Assembly (NCBI GenBank): GCA_900545515.1 | Contig: UQZA01000011.1 | Span: forward strand, 1-64,000 | Direction: 5' to 3' | DNA: 64,000 bases | From: an uncultured Eubacteriales bacterium | Lineage (GTDB): Bacteria > Bacillota > Clostridia > Oscillospirales > Oscillospiraceae | Part shown: positions 35,052 through 43,366 of the stretch, one piece after another | How the letters are laid out: each line of letters starts with the position of its first letter | Position numbering within the stretch: position 1 is the first letter of the stretch | The notes under the pieces: generated by a model | Told to the model about the DNA's origin: nothing | Seen by the model: only the letters and a program-made list of their open reading frames with translations | The model's database searches: none | Made by a program: the position numbers and the translations under genes

Positions 35052-35712
35052 GCTGATTGTGCTGGAGGGAACCGACGGCTCCGGAAAGTCCACCCAGTTT
35101 CATCTGCTGACCCAACGCCTGGAGGCGGAGGGAGTGGCGTTTCGGAAGCTGGTGTTTCCCCAGTATTCTGAGCCCTCCTCGGCCCTCATTCGGATGTATC
35201 TGAACGGCGAGTTTGGCCGGCATCCCGGGGACGTGAACGCCTATGCCGCCACCGCCTTTTATGCGGTTGACCGCTACGCTTCCTTTCAGAAGGTGTGGCG
35301 GAAGGAGTATGAGGCAGGCGGGCTCATCCTTTCGGACCGGTACACCACTTCCAATGCGGTGCACCAGGGCTCCAAGCTGGCCCCTCCCCAGCGGCGGGCC
35401 TTTTTCCAGTGGCTGGAGGAATTTGAATGCGACCGGCTGGGTCTTCCCAGGCCGGATTTGGTGATTTATTTGGATGTGCCCACAGATTTGACGGAGGTCA
35501 TGCTCCGCAAGCGGGAGCGGGATACCCACACCAGGGGGGACATTCATGAGCAGGACCTCCATTACCTCCGCCTGTGCCGGGAGACGGGCCAGGAAGCGGC
35601 TGCATATTTTCACTGGCACATCATTTCCTGTGACCGGGAAGGCGCCTTGCGGCCGATTTCGGAGATTCACCAGGATATTTACAACCTGGTACAGACTTGT
35701 TTAAAGGAGTGA
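35044..35712 (+). CDS. tmk: thymidylate kinase
   Basis: Converts dTMP to dTDP for DNA synthesis. The product is 222 residues. P-loop LEGTDGSGKSTQ; the DRY-type motif is LILSDRYTTSNAVHQG; the LID region is KRERDTHTRGDIHEQD. At 222 residues it is a little longer than the usual 205, with YLDVPTDLTEVML typical of the clostridial branch. It overlaps tagA by 8 bases and precedes a DJ-1 family gene by a few bases. Confidence 0.9.
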   Translation: MGKLIVLEGTDGSGKSTQFHLLTQRLEAEGVAFRKLVFPQYSEPSSALIRMYLNGEFGRHPGDVNAYAATAFYAVDRYASFQKVWRKEYEAGGLILSDRYTTSNAVHQGSKLAPPQRRAFFQWLEEFECDRLGLPRPDLVIYLDVPTDLTEVMLRKRERDTHTRGDIHEQDLHYLRLCRETGQEAAAYFHWHIISCDREGALRPISEIHQDIYNLVQTCLKE

Positions 35713-35717
35713 CGGAT

Positions 35718-36266
35718 ATGGTTTATATCTTGTTGGGCAAGGGCTTTGAGGAGATTGAGGCAGTGACCCCTGGAGACCTGCTCCGGCGGGCGGGAGTGGA
35801 GACGGCTTACGTGGGCCTTGGCGGCCTGGAGGTGACCGGCTCTCACGGCATGACGGTGCGGGCAGATTTGACCCTGGAGCAGATGGATCTGACTCAGCTG
35901 GATATGATCGTCCTGCCTGGCGGCCTGGGTGGGGTGGCATCCATTCGGGGCTGCCGGCAGGCCATGGAGGCGGTCCGGTTCGCTTATGAGAACGGCAAAT
36001 ATGTGGCTGCAATCTGTGCCGCGCCTACCATTTTGGCGGAGCTTCACATAACAGATGGGAAATGGGCGGTCTGCTATCCTGCGCCGGAGCTGGAGAAGCA
36101 GATGCAGGCCTCCGTGCTCCGGCCTGAAGAGGCCGTGGCGCGGGATGGGACGGTGATCACCGCCGCTTCAGCCGGTTGCGCCATTCCCTTTGCCCTGGAG
36201 CTGGTGGAGGCCCTGAAGGGCGAGGAGGCGGCCCAGGCGGTGGCCGACCAGATTGTGATCCGGTGA
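35718..36266 (+). CDS. DJ-1/PfpI family protein
   Basis: The product is 182 residues. The family nucleophile elbow is AAICAAPTIL (Cys about 101) with the upstream Glu in GFEEIEAVTP (about 10) and a late catalytic-type region TAASAGCAIPFAL. These mark the DJ-1/ThiJ/YajL branch, which includes protein and nucleotide deglycases and chaperones; the precise activity is unsettled. AAGGAG precedes the ATG. It is co-transcribed with tmk and mltG. Confidence 0.9.
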   Translation: MVYILLGKGFEEIEAVTPGDLLRRAGVETAYVGLGGLEVTGSHGMTVRADLTLEQMDLTQLDMIVLPGGLGGVASIRGCRQAMEAVRFAYENGKYVAAICAAPTILAELHITDGKWAVCYPAPELEKQMQASVLRPEEAVARDGTVITAASAGCAIPFALELVEALKGEEAAQAVADQIVIR

Positions 36267-36297
36267 GAAAGCGCCGGGAAAAACAGGAGGATTACCC

Positions 36298-37857
36298 ATG
36301 CCAAAGCGTGATAAGTTGGACAAATCCCAGGAAGAAGGTCAAGGCCCGGAGGAGCTGGATATTACGCAGATCCTGTCTGAGGTAAATGATTATGAGGAGC
36401 TTGGCCCGGATCAATCGGCCATGGATGCCTATGGAATGACAGATCCGGCACTGGGGGATGTGGACCGCATTTTGCGGGAGGTCCGGGAAGAACTGGGCGA
36501 GTCAAAGGAAGCGCCTCGGGAAACCGGGGAGGTGGAAGACGCCGCTTCCGGCGGAGAATTCCGGGACCAAGAGTATCGGGATGCCTTTGACGAAAGCTTT
36601 GAGCGGGCCTTTCAGGGGGAAGGGGAAGAGATCCAGGAGGAGGCGGAGCCCAAACCCACCCGCCGCCACAGCCGGCGGAAGAAATCAGGCCGGCCTCCCA
36701 TGAAGAAAAAGGGGACCGGACTTTTGGGAATTCCCCATTTTCTCAGCACCCTGATTTTATGCGCCATCATATTGGCGGTCAGCGTCACCTTGGCCCGGGT
36801 GGTGTGGCTTTGGGCGGACGATGTGCTGGCCCTGACCAAGGAGGAAAAGGTGGTTACCGTGACCATTGCGGACACGGACACCATGGGGGAGATCACCCAA
36901 AAGCTGGCCCAGGCGGGTTTGGTCCGCTATCCCCGCCTTTTTAACTTCTACAGCGACCTCACCGGCGCACGGGAGAAAATCAGTGCCGGAACCTTCAAGC
37001 TGAATTGCATGTATGATTATCACGCTCTGGTGAATGCTTTGGGCCGTTCCTCCTCCGACCGGAAGGTTGTGACGGTGACCATTCCGGAGGGCTATGAGTG
37101 CAGGCAGATTTTTGAGCTTCTGGAGAAAAACGAGGTTTGTACCGCGGAGGAGCTGCGCAATGCGGCCCAGAACGGAGATCTGGGCGAGTTTTGGTTCCTG
37201 AAGGATGTGAAGCGGGACGGTCCCAACTGTCTGGAGGGCTTCCTGTTCCCGGATACCTACGATTTTTATACTTCCGATGATCCGGAGCGGGTGCTGCGGA
37301 AGCTCCTTCGGAACTTTGACTACCGCTTTGACGAGGAGATGGAGGCGGACCTGACCAGCCTCAACCAGTGGCTGGGTGAGAAGCTGGCAGGCTTTGGCTT
37401 CTCGGAGGCAGAGATTAAGAGCCGGTATTTGTCCATCCGGGATCTGGTGACCGTCGCCTCCATGATTGAGCGGGAGACTGCCGGCTCCGGTGAGAGCGGG
37501 AGAATCGCTTCCGTCATTTACAACCGGCTTTGCGATCCGGCCTACCCCTATCTGAACATCGACGCCACCATTCAGTACGCTTTGGGAGAGCGGAAGGCCA
37601 ACCTGACCCAGGCGGACACCCAGATTGACAGCCCCTACAACACCTATACCAACCCCGGTCTTCCGGCCGGCCCCATATCCAATCCCGGCCTGAACAGCCT
37701 GAAGGCGGCCCTGCATCCGGAGGAAACGGCGTACTATTTCTATGCTTTGGACGAGGACCGCACCCACCACTTCTCGGAAACCTTGGAGGAGCATGAGCAA
37801 TTTCTGGAGAGCTTAGGAAATGGAAGAGACGATGACGAAGAGACCCAGGAGCCTTGA
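36298..37857 (+). CDS. mltG: endolytic murein transglycosylase MltG with long acidic N-terminus
   Basis: MltG (YceG, B. subtilis YrrL) cuts nascent glycan strands and ends their elongation. The product is 519 residues. The first 140 residues are an acidic, low-complexity cytoplasmic extension ending in a basic stretch (TRRHSRRKKSGRPPMKKK). One membrane segment follows (FLSTLILCAIILAVSVTLAR). The outer LysM-like part and the YceG domain have the catalytic Glu in MIERETAGSGESGRIASVIY and SPYNTYTNPGLPAGPISNPG. E. coli MltG has about 340 residues, so the cytoplasmic extension is extra. AGGAGG precedes the ATG. Confidence 0.94.
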   Translation: MPKRDKLDKSQEEGQGPEELDITQILSEVNDYEELGPDQSAMDAYGMTDPALGDVDRILREVREELGESKEAPRETGEVEDAASGGEFRDQEYRDAFDESFERAFQGEGEEIQEEAEPKPTRRHSRRKKSGRPPMKKKGTGLLGIPHFLSTLILCAIILAVSVTLARVVWLWADDVLALTKEEKVVTVTIADTDTMGEITQKLAQAGLVRYPRLFNFYSDLTGAREKISAGTFKLNCMYDYHALVNALGRSSSDRKVVTVTIPEGYECRQIFELLEKNEVCTAEELRNAAQNGDLGEFWFLKDVKRDGPNCLEGFLFPDTYDFYTSDDPERVLRKLLRNFDYRFDEEMEADLTSLNQWLGEKLAGFGFSEAEIKSRYLSIRDLVTVASMIERETAGSGESGRIASVIYNRLCDPAYPYLNIDATIQYALGERKANLTQADTQIDSPYNTYTNPGLPAGPISNPGLNSLKAALHPEETAYYFYALDEDRTHHFSETLEEHEQFLESLGNGRDDDEETQEP

Positions 37858-39061
37858 GCTCCTGGCCCCCGCCGGGGATATGGAGCGGCTGACCATGGCG
37901 GTGCTGTACGGCGCGGATGCGGTGTATTTGGCAGGCACCAGCTTCGGGATGCGCTCCTTCGCAGGGAACTTCACCCCGGAGGAGCTACCCCGGGCGGTGG
38001 CCCTTGCCCATGAGCGGGGGGTTCGGGTCCATGTGACGGTGAACACCATGCCCCGGGGAGACGAGGTGCCCCGGCTGCCGGGGTACCTGGAGGAGCTGGA
38101 TGCTGCCGGGGTAGACGCGTTGATTCTGGCGGACCTGGGGGCCTTCATGCTGGCGGGGCGGTATGCGCCCCACTGTGAGCGGCACATTTCCACCCAACAA
38201 TCCATTGCCAACAGCGTCTGCGCCCGGGCCTGGTATGACCTGGGGGCCAGCCGGGTGGTCCTGGCCCGGGAGCTGAGCCTGGAGGAGATCCGGCGCATCC
38301 GCCAGGAGACCCCCAGGGAGCTGGAGCTGGAGACCTTTGGACACGGGGCCATGTGCGTCTCCTACTCCGGACGGTGTTTGCTGTCCAACTACATGACGGG
38401 CCGGGACTCCAACCGGGGCGCTTGCGCCCAGCCCTGCCGCTACCAGTACGCCCTGATGGAGGAGAAGCGGCCTGGGGAGTATTTTCCCGTGTTTGAAGAT
38501 GAAAGGGGAACCTACATTCTCAATTCCCGGGATATGTGCATGATCGATCACCTGCCGGACCTGATGGAGGCGGGGGTGGACTGCATCAAGCTGGAGGGGC
38601 GGGCCAAGTCTGCCTACTATGCCGCCATCGTCACAGGCGCCTACCGGCATGGCATTGATGCCGCCGCAGGGGGAACGCCCTTGGACCCGGTATGGAGGGA
38701 TGAGGTGGAGCATGTGTCCCACCGGATCTACTCCACAGGGTTCTATTATGGCTTCCCTGGCCAGTATACGGAGAGCTCCCGGTATATCCGCCAGTGGCAG
38801 ATTTGCGCTTTGGTGCTGGACTGCGGCAGTGACGGCATGGCCACCATGAGTCTGCGGAACAAGTTTGCCGCCGGGGACACGGTGGAGCTGGTGGGGCCAG
38901 ATACCCGTCCCTTTTCCTTCCAGGCCCCGGTCATGCAGGGAGAAGACGGCACGGACCTGAGGGAGCCCAGGACGCCGCAGATGGTGTTCCGCATGCAGCT
39001 TCCCCGTCCGGTTCCTCCATATTCCATTTTGCGCCGGGCGGTGGAGCTGTCAGCGCAATGA
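37832..39061 (+). CDS. peptidase U32 family protein (TrhP-like)
   Basis: The product is about 409 residues. LELLAPAGDMERLTMAVLYG opens the family TIM barrel. CAQPCRYQYAL carries the conserved Cys pair, and TYILNSRDMCMIDHLPDLME and CIKLEGRAKSAYYAA are further family blocks. Relatives YegQ/TrhP and YrrN/YrrO act in tRNA uridine-34 hydroxylation, so an RNA-modification role is more likely than proteolysis. The order mltG-U32 matches B. subtilis yrrL-yrrN-yrrO. It overlaps mltG by 26 bases; an ATG at 37820 is also possible. Confidence 0.9.
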   Translation: MTKRPRSLELLAPAGDMERLTMAVLYGADAVYLAGTSFGMRSFAGNFTPEELPRAVALAHERGVRVHVTVNTMPRGDEVPRLPGYLEELDAAGVDALILADLGAFMLAGRYAPHCERHISTQQSIANSVCARAWYDLGASRVVLARELSLEEIRRIRQETPRELELETFGHGAMCVSYSGRCLLSNYMTGRDSNRGACAQPCRYQYALMEEKRPGEYFPVFEDERGTYILNSRDMCMIDHLPDLMEAGVDCIKLEGRAKSAYYAAIVTGAYRHGIDAAAGGTPLDPVWRDEVEHVSHRIYSTGFYYGFPGQYTESSRYIRQWQICALVLDCGSDGMATMSLRNKFAAGDTVELVGPDTRPFSFQAPVMQGEDGTDLREPRTPQMVFRMQLPRPVPPYSILRRAVELSAQ

Positions 39062-39062
39062 C

Positions 39063-39105
39063 AAAACCGGCATCCTTCCGCTGTCATGGGAAGGATGCCG
39101 GTTTT
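39063..39105. terminator. convergent terminator
   Basis: A perfect AAAACCGGCATCCTTCC / GGAAGGATGCCGGTTTT 17-bp stem between two converging genes, with A and T runs that serve both directions. Confidence 0.92.
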
Positions 39106-39130
39106 CCATGGGAACAGGAGCCTGGGGAGA

Positions 39131-40003
39131 TCACTGAATGTGGGTGTGGTTGTTGATGTGGTCTTCACAATAGCAGTAATAGCCCTTGCATTTGGAGCAG
39201 TAGCGGAATTCCAACTCCGGGTTGGTCACATCGGTGCGGCCGCAGACGGTGCATTTGTGGGTGTAGGGGGCTTCCGGCCGGGCGGTGGAGGCAGTGTAAG
39301 AGCCTGCGCCGGGGAAGGGAACCTGCTTTCCCCGCTTGCCTGAGGACATCTTTTTCTTCACCCGGTTTGCATTTACTTGCCAGGAGATGGGGAAAATGTT
39401 CAGGAAGTCCTTGCCAAGGTACAGGAAGTAGTTGGCTAAGGCGAAAAGCGGAAGAAGATTGAAGGGGAATACCGAAAAACTCAGCAGCTGCAGCAGGAAA
39501 ATCAAGAGATTCAAAATGCCCAGCCAGCGGGCCTTGATGGGGATGATGAAAAAAACCAGGAAGGTGGTTTCCGGATACAGGGTGGCGAAAGCCAGAAACA
39601 GGGAGGTGTTCAGGGAATCGGCAGAGACGGGGACGTTCAGCAGGAATCCGGCAAGGTCCAGGAACAGGATGCCGGTCAGGTAATACAGGTTGAATCGAAA
39701 TCTGCCCCAGGTATTTTCCAGCGCCTTTCCCAGCTGAATGTAGAAAATGACGGCGATGATCACCCACAGATAGCTGTAGGATTGCAAGCTCAGGGTGATG
39801 AAGGTAACCAACCGCCACACCTGGCCATGCAAAATGGCGTTCCGGTCAAAGCAGAGCAACCAGTACAGGGTATTGCTGGGGTCGATCATGGAAAAAATGT
39901 AAGTGATGACATTGAGACCAATGACCCAGAGCATCAGATTGGGAATTCCTTTTTTCTGATTGCGGTAGCAGAAGCGTTCAAATTTTCCGCGCAGATTTTT
40001 CAA
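39131..40003 (-). CDS. rhomboid-like membrane protein with C-terminal zinc ribbon, catalytic residues missing
   Basis: The protein has 290 residues. Residues 1-205 form about six membrane segments with rhomboid landmarks (WRLVTFITLSLQSYSYLWVI, LENTWGRFRFNLYYLTGILF, FATLYPETTFLVFFIIPIKA). The catalytic GxSG is replaced by SLNTSLFLA, and the His of the last segment is replaced by an Asn region (ALANYFLYLG), so it is likely a pseudoprotease. The tail (CTVCGRTDVTNPELEFRYCS, then CKGYYCYCEDH) is a zinc ribbon. The start codon is TTG, nine bases after AAAGGAG. Partner and cargo are unknown. Confidence 0.75.
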   Translation of the reverse strand: MKNLRGKFERFCYRNQKKGIPNLMLWVIGLNVITYIFSMIDPSNTLYWLLCFDRNAILHGQVWRLVTFITLSLQSYSYLWVIIAVIFYIQLGKALENTWGRFRFNLYYLTGILFLDLAGFLLNVPVSADSLNTSLFLAFATLYPETTFLVFFIIPIKARWLGILNLLIFLLQLLSFSVFPFNLLPLFALANYFLYLGKDFLNIFPISWQVNANRVKKKMSSGKRGKQVPFPGAGSYTASTARPEAPYTHKCTVCGRTDVTNPELEFRYCSKCKGYYCYCEDHINNHTHIQ

Positions 40004-40033
40004 CGGGCCTCACTCCTTTGTAATTCGTAGACT

Positions 40034-40062
40034 ATTCTACTGGGTTTGCCGGGAAAAGTCCA
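40034..40062 (-). promoter_or_regulatory. promoter of rhomboid-like gene
   Basis: Reading leftward, TGGACT, 17 bases, TAGAAT, about 30 bases before the TTG start codon. Confidence 0.55.
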
Positions 40063-40165
40063 TAGATTTTCTATGAATTTTCCAGTAAAATCCTAACCAA
40101 ACCGGCAGGGTTTCAGACGGCCCGCAGAACCTGCCGGATTTCCTCTGAAAATTACAAAAATTCTC

Positions 40166-40193
40166 TTGACTTTTGCGGCAGCCGGCATATAAT
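40166..40193 (+). promoter_or_regulatory. promoter of metK
   Basis: TTGACT (40166-40171), 16 bases, TATAAT (40188-40193). It lies directly before the SAM-I riboswitch. Confidence 0.85.
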
Positions 40194-40213
40194 GAGGGAA
40201 GAAATTGAATAGG

Positions 40214-40306
40214 CCTTATCAAGAGTGGCGGAGGGAACGGCCCGATGAAGCCCGGCAACCTGTTGATTCAAGGTGCCAAATCCGGCGTCAGACGAAAGAT
40301 GAGGGT
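40214..40306 (+). promoter_or_regulatory. SAM-I riboswitch (S-box)
   Basis: The leader has the S-box order: CTTATCAAGAGTGGCGGAGG, then ACGGCCCGATGAAGCCCGGC, AACC, GGTGCCAAATCC, and the closing GACGAAAGATGAG. S-adenosylmethionine binding stabilises the aptamer and lets the downstream terminator form, shutting off metK, which makes SAM. This is direct end-product feedback. Confidence 0.95.
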
Positions 40307-40318
40307 TCGTATTGCAAA

Positions 40319-40348
40319 ACGTTCCGAATCTTCGGAACGTCTTTTTTT
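40319..40348 (+). terminator. SAM-I expression-platform terminator
   Basis: ACGTTCCGA / TCGGAACGT stem and seven T residues, between the aptamer and metK. This is the OFF-state structure of the riboswitch. Confidence 0.92.
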
Positions 40349-40416
40349 GCTGCAAACGTCCTGTACCCGGAGCTTTTGGAAAGGAACTGGAGAGAACAGA
40401 AAGGAATAGAACGACT

Positions 40417-41565
40417 ATGGAAAAAAGACTCTTTACTTCAGAATGTGTGACAACCGGCCACCCGGACAAGGTGGCCGACCGGATTTCGGACAGCATTCTG
40501 GACGCCTGCCTGGCCCAGGACCCCAATTCCCGGGTAGCTTGTGAAACCCTGGTGACCACGGACTTTTGTTGCATTTCCGGCGAGATTACCACCAGTGCGG
40601 CGGTGGACTATGAAGCCATTGCCCGTCAGGTGATCCGGGACATCGGCTACACCCGGCCGGAGGATGGCTTCTGCGCCGATACGGTGGAGATCCAATGCCG
40701 GATTCACACCCAGTCCCCGGACATTGCTTTGGGAACCAATGACCAGGTGGGCGGCGCGGGAGACCAAGGCATGATGTTCGGCGGCGCCTGCAACCAGACC
40801 CCGGAGCTGATGCCTCTTGCCGGTGCGATTGCCAGAGCCCTCACCAACCGGCTGACCCAGATGGTGGCGGAAAACCCCCACTTGCGCCCCGATGGAAAGG
40901 CCCAGGTGACTGTGGAATTTGACGAGGCGGGCAGGCCGGTGGGGGTGGAGACCGTGGTGGTGTCCATCATGCACAGCCCGGACTTTGCCATTGAGAATTT
41001 GCGGCAGTATGTGAAGGAAATGGTCATTGCGCCGGTGCTGGCCGGGTATGGCTTTGACATCCGGGACGTGGATCATATCTATATCAACCCCACCGGCAAA
41101 TTTGTTGTGGGCGGTCCTGCCGGGGACACCGGCCTCACCGGCCGGAAGATCATTGTGGATACCTATGGCGGCTATTTCTGCCATGGCGGCGGCGCTTTTT
41201 CCGGAAAAGACCCCACCAAGGTGGACCGGAGCGCCGCTTACATGGCCCGGTATATGGCCAAGAACGTGGTTGCCGCCGGGCTGGCCGAGCGGGTGCAGGT
41301 GGAGCTGGCCTACGCCATTGGCGTGGCGCAGCCAGTATCCATTTTGGTGGATACCTATGGCACCGGGCGGATCGGTGACGACGCCCTCACGGAGCTGCTG
41401 CGCCGGACCTTCCACTTGACCCCGGCCGGGATCATCAAGACCCTGGATCTGCGGCGGCCTATTTTTGCAGAGACTGCGGCCCGGGGCCATTTTGGCATGG
41501 AAAAGGACCGGCCCTGGGAGAAGACTGACCGGGCCCAGGAGCTACTCCGCCTGGCGGGCATTTAA
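40417..41565 (+). CDS. metK: S-adenosylmethionine synthetase
   Basis: Makes S-adenosylmethionine from methionine and ATP. The product is 382 residues. LFTSECVTTGHPDKVADRIS is the N-terminal ATP/metal site, GGAGDQGMMFGGACNQTPEL the central signature, and GGGAFSGKDPTKVDRSAAYM the P-loop-like motif with the active-site Lys. The ATG at 40417 follows AAAGGAA; a longer frame from 40312 crosses the riboswitch terminator. Control by the SAM-I riboswitch is direct in the sequence. Confidence 0.97.
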   Translation: MEKRLFTSECVTTGHPDKVADRISDSILDACLAQDPNSRVACETLVTTDFCCISGEITTSAAVDYEAIARQVIRDIGYTRPEDGFCADTVEIQCRIHTQSPDIALGTNDQVGGAGDQGMMFGGACNQTPELMPLAGAIARALTNRLTQMVAENPHLRPDGKAQVTVEFDEAGRPVGVETVVVSIMHSPDFAIENLRQYVKEMVIAPVLAGYGFDIRDVDHIYINPTGKFVVGGPAGDTGLTGRKIIVDTYGGYFCHGGGAFSGKDPTKVDRSAAYMARYMAKNVVAAGLAERVQVELAYAIGVAQPVSILVDTYGTGRIGDDALTELLRRTFHLTPAGIIKTLDLRRPIFAETAARGHFGMEKDRPWEKTDRAQELLRLAGI

Positions 41566-41593
41566 ATATCGGCAAGAGACGGCGGCCAATGTG

Positions 41594-41662
41594 CAGGCCT
41601 GTTCTTTCTTGGTAGTCTGGACGCGGATGTGCGCCCAACCGGGAGAGAACAGGCCTGTTTTT
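41594..41662 (+). terminator. metK terminator
   Basis: CAGGCCTGTTCT and AGAACAGGCCTG form a 12-bp stem with a long GC-rich loop, followed by six T residues. Confidence 0.85.
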
Positions 41663-41896
41663 TCGGTGTGGTATTCTATGGAAACAGCGTATAGTTCCCC
41701 TTCCTGCGCATATGGTGTTCCCAAGACCTACCTGGGTGCAGCTGGGAGGTTTGCCATGCTCTTGCGGTACTTTAAGAAAAATTAAGAATTTTTTTGCAGA
41801 AGTTTGTAACAACTTGGATGCAATTTGCGTCTATATAAATAAAGGAGGAAATGCATCAGTCTGTTTGGGACAAGCTTGGAAGGAGGCGAAGGGAAA
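41663..41896. other. AT-rich intergenic stretch with a short leader ORF
   Basis: No family-like gene is visible. A strong site AAAGGAGG precedes an ATG at 41851 that opens a 35-codon frame (MHQSVWDKLGRR...) overlapping the next small gene in another frame. It could be a leader peptide or chance. Confidence 0.4.
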
Positions 41897-42055
41897 ATGG
41901 AAAGCAGAGAGCTTTATATGATGTGGATCAACTGGGAGGAGCAAATTGTGTCCTTCCATGAGGTGCCTGGCTTTGACCGCCTGCCCTTCGGGACGGAGGA
42001 AAATTGGCAGGCCAACATCCGGATCCTTCTGACGGAAGGCTTCCGGTTTCAGTGA
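41897..42055 (+). CDS. 52-residue conserved-type small protein
   Basis: The product starts MESRELYMMWINWEEQIVSF and continues HEVPGFDRLPFGTEENWQAN, ending TEGFRFQ. The pattern (a short W-I-N-W-E-E-x-I-V-S-F-H opening, aromatic and acidic) resembles small clostridial proteins I have seen annotated only as hypothetical; no function is known to me. AAGGAGG lies ten bases before the ATG. It sits 14 bases before a lipoprotein gene and is probably co-transcribed with it. Confidence 0.6.
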   Translation: MESRELYMMWINWEEQIVSFHEVPGFDRLPFGTEENWQANIRILLTEGFRFQ

Positions 42056-42069
42056 AGGGGGCGGTTGTG

Positions 42070-42540
42070 ATGAAATGGAAACGAGCTGTGGCAGTGCTGC
42101 TGCTTTGCGGCCTGCTTCAGGGCTGTGGGCTGGCGCCGTCTTTTGCGGACCCGGAGCGAAGCGCGGGGAAAATTGTGCTCCAGGTCTCCGTGGAGGCGAT
42201 GCCCGCCGACACGGCCTGGGACCGGGTGTATACGGAGCCTGTGAAAATAGAGGCGATCCTGGATTACATCCAGGCGCTGCATACGGTCCCACCGGAGACC
42301 GGTGAGCAGGAAGTCAAGGAGGAGGCCACCTGTAAAATTACCCTGCATTACTCAGCCGGTGCAGATAAGGTCTATTATATGGCGGGGGAGTCCTACCTGC
42401 GGGAGGGAGAGGCAAACTGGATGCGCCTGGAGGCCCATCCGGAGATAAGCCTGCGGGAGATTCTCCGGGAAAATCAAAGCGATTTGACGCAAGTCTTTAC
42501 ACCTGGCGAAAGCGTTGGGCATAGGGATCATTTCACATAA
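42070..42540 (+). CDS. predicted lipoprotein, C-terminus probably altered
   Basis: The product is 156 residues. MKWKRAVAVLLLCGLLQGCG is a type II signal peptide with lipobox LLQGC. The mature part has DTAWDRVYTEPVKIEAILDY and CKITLHYSAGADKVYYMAGE, beta-rich and of unknown role. The last 20 or so codons (after LREILRENQSDL) enter a segment that is duplicated at 43.1 kb and there reads differently, so this end may be rearranged. AAGGGGGCG precedes the ATG. Confidence 0.65.
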   Translation: MKWKRAVAVLLLCGLLQGCGLAPSFADPERSAGKIVLQVSVEAMPADTAWDRVYTEPVKIEAILDYIQALHTVPPETGEQEVKEEATCKITLHYSAGADKVYYMAGESYLREGEANWMRLEAHPEISLREILRENQSDLTQVFTPGESVGHRDHFT

Positions 42541-42579
42541 TATTGGGCCTGGGCGTTCCACGGGGAAGCGGCCCTTTGC
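42442..42579. repeat. duplicated segment, left copy
   Basis: Two blocks recur at 43143-43366 in the same order and orientation. Block A (42442-42487) matches 43143-43188 with about two mismatches in its last 44 bases. Block B (42531-42579) matches 43313-43366 and equals the 3' end of the leftward ABC gene (its last codons). Between them the right copy has about 80 extra bases including a hairpin. Confidence 0.85.
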
Positions 42580-42629
42580 AGGGATGGAGAACAAGACGCT
42601 TATTTTTTTGAAAGAGGTTTGCATACACT

Positions 42630-43133
42630 ATGTTCAGAGAAATGAGAAGAAAGCGGCAGGCATTGCCCCAGGAAGGAATGGATGCCGTGCTGCAGAAAGG
42701 CACCTCAGGCGTGCTGGCGGTATCCGGCGATCATGGCTATCCCTATGCCGTGCCGCTCAGCTATGTTTATGATGGGAAAGCCCTCTATTTTCATTGTGGG
42801 AAAGCCGGACATAAGCTTGATGGGATCCGCCGGGATGCGAAGGCGTCCTTCTGCGTGATTGATCAGGATCAGGTTGTACCGGAAGAGTATACGACTTATT
42901 TCAGAAGCGTGATTGTGTTCGGACAGATCCATGAAATCACGGATGACAGCGAAAAGTGGGCGGCGATGGAAACGCTGGCAATCAAATATGCGCCGAATGA
43001 TACCGCTGCCAGACGGGAACAGGCCATCCAGCGGGAATGGAAACCACTTTGTGTACTGAAAATGGATATTGACTGCATGACCGGAAAAGAAGCAGTCGAA
43101 TTGGTTGCGAAAAAACAGAAAAAAGAGAATTAA
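42630..43133 (+). CDS. pyridoxamine 5'-phosphate oxidase (PNPOx) family protein, NimA-like
   Basis: The product is 167 residues, one FMN-binding split-barrel domain. FREMRRKRQALPQEGMDAVL and GVLAVSGDHGYPYAVPLSYV open the family; the flavin region includes LYFHCGKAGHKLDGIRRDAK and ASFCVIDQDQVVPEEYTTYF. It belongs to the NimA/5-nitroimidazole-reductase-like branch; the substrate is unknown. A+T content is above that of its neighbours, and the gene is flanked by a direct duplication, so it was probably gained recently. The ribosome site (AAAGAGG) is 12 bases away; the ATG four codons later is an alternative. Confidence 0.85.
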   Translation: MFREMRRKRQALPQEGMDAVLQKGTSGVLAVSGDHGYPYAVPLSYVYDGKALYFHCGKAGHKLDGIRRDAKASFCVIDQDQVVPEEYTTYFRSVIVFGQIHEITDDSEKWAAMETLAIKYAPNDTAARREQAIQREWKPLCVLKMDIDCMTGKEAVELVAKKQKKEN

Positions 43134-43142
43134 ATATTGCTG

Positions 43143-43366
43143 AAGATAAACCTACGGGAGATTCTCCGGGAAAATCAAAGCGATTTGATGCCATCATGGA
43201 CAGCGCCCTTTTGCCATCGCACAAATTGGCCAGCCCCAAGGGATGAGGCTGGCCAATTGTTGTTGTTTGATGCAGGTCGATATCCCTGGTGGAAACATTG
43301 GGTGGAGCGGTTATTTTACATAATATTGGGCCTGGGCGTTCCACAGGGAAGCATAGAGGCCCTTTG
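43143..43366. repeat. duplicated segment, right copy
   Basis: Counterpart of 42442-42579. It keeps a hairpin (ATTGGCCAGCC / GGCTGGCCAAT, 43217-43260) that looks like the original terminator between the lipoprotein gene and the leftward ABC gene, and its block B includes the real 3' end of the ABC gene. Confidence 0.8.
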
